A DNA stretch of 9,930 nt from Bacteroidaceae bacterium. Lineage in GTDB: Bacteria > Bacteroidota > Bacteroidia > Bacteroidales > Bacteroidaceae. The stretch covers positions 1 to 9,930 of the forward strand of contig JAFNWA010000032.1 of the NCBI GenBank assembly GCA_017383665.1, in the 5' to 3' direction. The position numbers and the translations under genes are program-made. Shown piece by piece: positions 6,831 to 9,930 of this stretch. A model generated the notes under the pieces. The model did no database searches and was not told the DNA's origin. It saw nothing but the letters and a program-made list of their open reading frames with translations. Positions within the stretch are counted from its first letter, which is position 1, and the number at the start of each line of letters is the position of its first letter.

Positions 6831-8240
6831 ATGAAGAAGATTATATATATATTGATGTCTGTGGTACTGCTCACGACAACATCGTGCGAGGGATTCCTTA
6901 ACATCACCCCAGACGGACAGGCAAAACGCGACGAACTTTTGAGTACACGACAGGGTATCGAAGATGCTCTTTATGGTGTCTATTCCCAGATGCGTTCCCA
7001 GTCGCTCTATGGCCAGGAACTCTATTTCTCTACGCTTGAGATTCTATCGCAGACAATGTGGTGCAACGGTAGTACCGGTGTGACTGCGATGAGTGAATAT
7101 GACTGGGCGCACTCATCGGTGAAAGGTGTTTTCGATGGCGCATGGACTGCAATGTACAAGAATCTCTCCAATGTGAATAGCGTTCTCAATGCTCCGTTGG
7201 TGAAGGAGGCTACAGCCTATCCGTTTACCGTTTATCGTGGCGAGGCTCTGGGTTTGCGTGCATTCATGCATTTTGACCTTGTGCGTCTCTTTGCCGAGCA
7301 ATATACTTTGAACCCTGCAGCCGATGGTATTCCGTATGCCACAGAGTTCTCTTTGAATACGCCCGATTTCGAGAGCCTGGCAAAGAATTATGAACATATA
7401 CTTGCTGACCTGCACGAGGCAGAGCTTCTGCTTGCCGATGAGGACAGTCACGAGGGTGACGGTAACTACATGCTTGACCGCCAGATACACTTCAACCTGC
7501 GTGCAGTGCAGGCAACACTTGCGCGCGTATATCTTACAATGGGAAACAAGGAGAGTGCCGCGCACTATGCACTCCAGGTTATAAACGACGGCAAATATAC
7601 ACTAAAAGAGAAAACCGAGGTGGTCAATGACCTTGCCGGCGTGCTTTCAAAGAAAGAGACAATCTTCGGTATCTATCATGCAGGCTTCTATGCAAATGTA
7701 AATGCCAAACTGCAGCAGATGACATCATATTTCTCGCTCGACCTGCGCGGCGATTTCATGTCACTTTATGAAAAGGATGCTGCCGGTAGCGATTACCGCA
7801 CCATGGCCTACTTCTCCGAGTCGGGAACAGGTAGCGGCACAAAATACCGTCTTTCAAAGTTTACCGACATATATGAGTTGAACAACAATGCAGCCAATCG
7901 CCCGGCCGACCTCATCCTGGGAATAAACATGATACGCATCCCCGAGATGTACTACATAGCAGCCGAAGCGCTGCTCGATAGTGACTATGACCGCGCACTG
8001 GAACTCTACAATGCCGTTCGCATGCATCGTGGCCTTGAACAGCTCACCGATAAGCCGCTCACCGTAGAACTTATAAATGACGAGCGTTACAAGGAGATGA
8101 TAGGCGAGGGACAGACCTATTTCAACATGAAGCGTCAGAACCTCCCCATCCTTTCACACGATGGCAAGACAACCTATCAGCCATCGTCAGGAATATATGA
8201 GATTCCAATTCCCGATGCCGAGAAAGAGAACCGCAATTGA
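6831..8240 (+). CDS. SusD/RagB-like surface lipoprotein (nutrient-binding lid)
   Basis: The chosen ATG at 6831 gives a 469-residue protein opening MKKIIYILMSVVLLTTTSC, a lipoprotein signal with the lipidated Cys at residue 19. The GTG at 6822 only adds three residues. After the cysteine, EGFLNITPDGQ is the usual SusD entry. Family markers follow: GEALGLRAFMHFDLVRLF (137-154), ADGIPY (164-169), RIPEMYYIAAEAL (369-381), NDERYKEMIGEGQTYFNMKR (416-435) and the closing IPIPDAE motif. These belong to the TPR-like SusD_N and RagB_SusD domains. The protein hinges over the SusC barrel and captures the substrate. It is 14 bases after susC and translationally close-coupled; a four-codon frame from ATG 6820 ends in an ATGA overlap with this start. 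Length is slightly short of the ~500-550 norm but complete at both ends. Confidence 0.95.
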   Translation: MKKIIYILMSVVLLTTTSCEGFLNITPDGQAKRDELLSTRQGIEDALYGVYSQMRSQSLYGQELYFSTLEILSQTMWCNGSTGVTAMSEYDWAHSSVKGVFDGAWTAMYKNLSNVNSVLNAPLVKEATAYPFTVYRGEALGLRAFMHFDLVRLFAEQYTLNPAADGIPYATEFSLNTPDFESLAKNYEHILADLHEAELLLADEDSHEGDGNYMLDRQIHFNLRAVQATLARVYLTMGNKESAAHYALQVINDGKYTLKEKTEVVNDLAGVLSKKETIFGIYHAGFYANVNAKLQQMTSYFSLDLRGDFMSLYEKDAAGSDYRTMAYFSESGTGSGTKYRLSKFTDIYELNNNAANRPADLILGINMIRIPEMYYIAAEALLDSDYDRALELYNAVRMHRGLEQLTDKPLTVELINDERYKEMIGEGQTYFNMKRQNLPILSHDGKTTYQPSSGIYEIPIPDAEKENRN

Positions 8241-8248
8241 ATAAGGCA

Positions 8249-8274
8249 AAACTGCAGGTAAACGAAAGCAGTTT
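8249..8274 (+). other. Intercistronic hairpin between the SusD-like and DUF4843 genes
   Basis: AAACTGC (8249-8255) and GCAGTTT (8268-8274) can form a seven-pair stem with a 12-base loop, nine bases after the susD stop codon. No T-run follows, so it is not a standard terminator. It could affect mRNA processing or the ratio of transporter to downstream lipoproteins. This 82-base gap is the longest inside the operon. Confidence 0.4.
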
Positions 8275-8322
8275 CAAGTGCACGAAGTGTTATTAAAGGT
8301 AAAAACCATAACTAAAAACAGA

Positions 8323-9135
8323 ATGAAAATAAAAAATATTATAAATCGTACAATGTTGGCGGCGCTGTTGCTACTTGCAACAATCTTCGTCTCATGCGAT
8401 GACAACTACATGAAATTTGACCTCTCAAATTCCGGTATCTACTTTACCAAGGACACGCTCAACTACTCGTTCGGCGTAACCCACACTGATACCCTGACCT
8501 ACACCTATAAAATCCCAGTGCAGGTTATGGGTACTGTGAGCAGTGAAAAACGTCCCATCGGCTATTGCATCGACAGTGATTCGACATTTGCCGAGGAGGG
8601 TGTTCACTTTACCATAGGCGAGGCTTGTGTGTTGCCCGATTCCATAATGGGATACATCCCCGTCACCATCTACCGCAACAAGCTCGAGGGGACATACGCT
8701 ACAGGCTACACGCAATATAAGCTCTGTATAAGGCTGGCACAGAACGACTATTTTACCCCGACACTCGATTCCCTGCACCAGGTGCGCGTGTTCCGTTTCG
8801 ACAACTCTGTGAGTCAGCCCGAATGGTACAATGCCCACGGCGAGAAGGTGTGGCAGACGAAATATCTTGGTGTGTGGCATCCTCTCAAGTTCATAAAGAT
8901 GGTGGAGTTTTTCCACGCAGTCAAGGATATCCAGCCCGAGACCTACAAAGCCATGGTAAAACTCTATGGCGAGAACCTCGAGCACATTGAGTTCGGCGAC
9001 CCTTATCAGTACCGCACTGTGTTCATAAAGTACATATACACCCGTATGTACAACTATTTCAATGACAACAGGGATTACATTCTGTCGGAGTTCCCCGATT
9101 TCCCGTTCGACTTTCCTGACCCAAAGAATATATAA
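8323..9135 (+). CDS. DUF4843 family lipoprotein, accessory to the SusC/SusD system
   Basis: The start at ATG 8323 gives 270 residues with a compact lipoprotein signal, MKIKNIINRTMLAALLLLAT then IFVSC, with the lipidated Cys at residue 25. A GTG at 8278 would add 15 charged residues before the signal and is unlikely. The body fits the DUF4843 pattern: GIYFTKDTLNYSFG near the start, an IPVQVMGTV strand followed by the (D/K)RPIGY region, an 'EEGVHFTI' segment, a VLPDSIMGYIPVTIYR strand pair, an LCIRLAQNDYF strand, and a C-terminal half around PEWYN ... LGVWHPLKFIKMVEFF. The family has no assigned activity and occurs mainly next to SusC/SusD pairs in Bacteroidota, where its members are thought to be surface subunits of the importer. 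Two internal beta-sandwich-like parts are suggested by the strand pattern. No Shine-Dalgarno sequence precedes it. It is separated from the next gene by 21 bases. Confidence 0.85.
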   Translation: MKIKNIINRTMLAALLLLATIFVSCDDNYMKFDLSNSGIYFTKDTLNYSFGVTHTDTLTYTYKIPVQVMGTVSSEKRPIGYCIDSDSTFAEEGVHFTIGEACVLPDSIMGYIPVTIYRNKLEGTYATGYTQYKLCIRLAQNDYFTPTLDSLHQVRVFRFDNSVSQPEWYNAHGEKVWQTKYLGVWHPLKFIKMVEFFHAVKDIQPETYKAMVKLYGENLEHIEFGDPYQYRTVFIKYIYTRMYNYFNDNRDYILSEFPDFPFDFPDPKNI

Positions 9136-9156
9136 TGATTTAACAGATAATTTGTT

Positions 9157-9930
9157 ATGAGATTTTTCAAATGGCTTTTGCCGCTGTTGGCTCTACCGTT
9201 GTTTGTAGCCTGTTTCGAGGACAAGTCGACACCGGCCGACAAACCGCTCTCCAATATTACAATAGAGCAGGGAATAGACTCTGTCTATAATATATACAAG
9301 TTCGATACCCTTGTTATCAAGCCTGTAATCTCGCAAGAGAATGTTGACAAGCCTCTCTCATATACCTGGGAGATTGACCTTGAACCCTATTCGCACGACG
9401 AGATTTTTGAGTTCGTGGGCAATGATTTGGGCAAGTTCAACTGCCGTCTCATTGTTGAGAACGAGGATGGCAAGGCTTTCTTCCCCTTTGTGCTCTATGT
9501 GAACTCCGACTATGAGTATGGTATAACAGTGCTCAGCCGTGACAATGACGGCAACTCAATGCTCTCGTTCATGCAGGAGCCAATGACCGAGGATGCCGTT
9601 GCACAGTTCACGGCATACGACTGCTTTGCACGCAATAATCCCGATGAGGCTTTTGCTGCCGGTGCCGTTGATGTTGTGCAGAGCGGTGGCCGTCTCATCA
9701 TTGCATGTCAGGGTGGCGGTGAGAGGAACGACGAGCCCACCATCTATTACCTCAACGAAAAGACAATGGTTATAGAGAATATGTTTACAGTGCCCGAGTA
9801 TGACGATTTCAAACCCACAATACTTGGCGTACCATCGGTGAGCCCCATCGGTTCTGTCTATCCCATCGTTTGCGAGAACGGCAAGGTCTATGACTTCTCT
9901 GTTACCGAAGGTGTGGTCTCAGAGCCTTTG
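9157..9930 (+). CDS. PKD-like family lipoprotein, 3' partial
   Basis: From ATG 9157 the frame is open for 258 codons to the right edge with no stop. The product begins MRFFKWLLPLLALPLFVAC, a lipoprotein signal with the lipidated Cys at residue 19, followed by FEDKST, close to the 'CYEDKGNY' entry common in this family. Then come a PKD-like strand set (LSYTWEIDLE, about residues 67-76), LGKFNCRLIVENEDG (91-105), and YEYGITVLSRDNDGNSMLSF (119-138), the conserved 'GLxVLS...DG...LSF' block of PKD-like proteins (Pfam PKD_2-type, about 500 residues). Roughly half is visible; in the family the rest is a beta-propeller-like region, and the short hydrophobic strands seen after residue 170 would be its start. 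It is the fourth gene of the operon and probably a surface accessory subunit. Whether more genes follow cannot be seen. Confidence 0.85.
   Translation, partial: MRFFKWLLPLLALPLFVACFEDKSTPADKPLSNITIEQGIDSVYNIYKFDTLVIKPVISQENVDKPLSYTWEIDLEPYSHDEIFEFVGNDLGKFNCRLIVENEDGKAFFPFVLYVNSDYEYGITVLSRDNDGNSMLSFMQEPMTEDAVAQFTAYDCFARNNPDEAFAAGAVDVVQSGGRLIIACQGGGERNDEPTIYYLNEKTMVIENMFTVPEYDDFKPTILGVPSVSPIGSVYPIVCENGKVYDFSVTEGVVSEPL

Noticed and set aside
6820..6834. Four-codon frame (MCRL) ending in an ATGA overlap with the SusD-like start
   Set aside because: It is too short to call a gene; it may help translational coupling but chance is equally likely.
7113..7565. 150-codon open frame on the minus strand
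   Set aside because: It is antisense to the conserved SusD-like gene and its translation is a Cys- and His-rich mix with no family resemblance.
8425..8985. 186-codon open frame on the minus strand
   Set aside because: It lies wholly opposite the DUF4843 gene, has no signal or recognisable domain, and is explained by the codon bias of the + strand gene.
9147..9154. Possible internal promoter before the PKD-like gene (ATAATTTG)
   Set aside because: It does not match TAnnTTTG and would leave almost no leader before the ATG at 9157; the gene is better explained as part of the operon.

Overview
The window comes from a Bacteroidota genome, most likely of the order Bacteroidales (Prevotella- or Bacteroides-like). 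Three things point this way: a SusC/SusD pair, promoters of the Bacteroidota type (TTTG, 19 bp, TAnnTTTG), and start codons that mostly lack a Shine-Dalgarno sequence and lie in A/T-rich leaders. All genes are on the + strand. No RNA gene, CRISPR array or insertion sequence was seen.

Layout. (1) 2-1342: an exported TlpA-type thioredoxin-fold protein whose start lies just outside the left edge. (2) 1343-1510: a 168-base gap with a promoter and a short palindrome near the expected transcription start. (3) 1511-3562: a secreted 683-residue protein built from about four related beta-rich units, ending in a short tail like a type IX secretion sorting signal. It looks monocistronic. (4) 3563-3717: a compact control region in which the strong terminator of gene 3 and the promoter of the next operon overlap, so that the -33 box lies in the terminator loop. 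(5) 3718-9930: a nutrient-import operon of SusC-like TonB-dependent transporter, SusD-like lipoprotein, DUF4843 lipoprotein and PKD-like family lipoprotein, the last cut by the right edge.

How the genes work together. SusC is the TonB-driven outer-membrane barrel and SusD its surface lid. The two downstream lipoproteins probably sit at the cell surface as accessory subunits. The order SusC-SusD-DUF4843-PKD-like is, from memory, that of the B. thetaiotaomicron BT2264-BT2261 locus, whose transporter was crystallised with bound peptides. With no glycoside hydrolase, lyase or sulfatase in the window, an oligopeptide or other non-glycan cargo is a reasonable but unproven guess. The SusC protein has no N-terminal STN signalling domain and no sigma/anti-sigma pair is seen, so its control is probably not of the ECF-sigma/FecR kind.

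Three of the start calls matter. Gene 1 is partial, not a TTG-started gene. The SusD and DUF4843 proteins start at internal ATGs (6831 and 8323), not at the upstream GTGs, because only these give clean lipoprotein signals. The last gene is an open frame of 258 codons with no stop before the edge.
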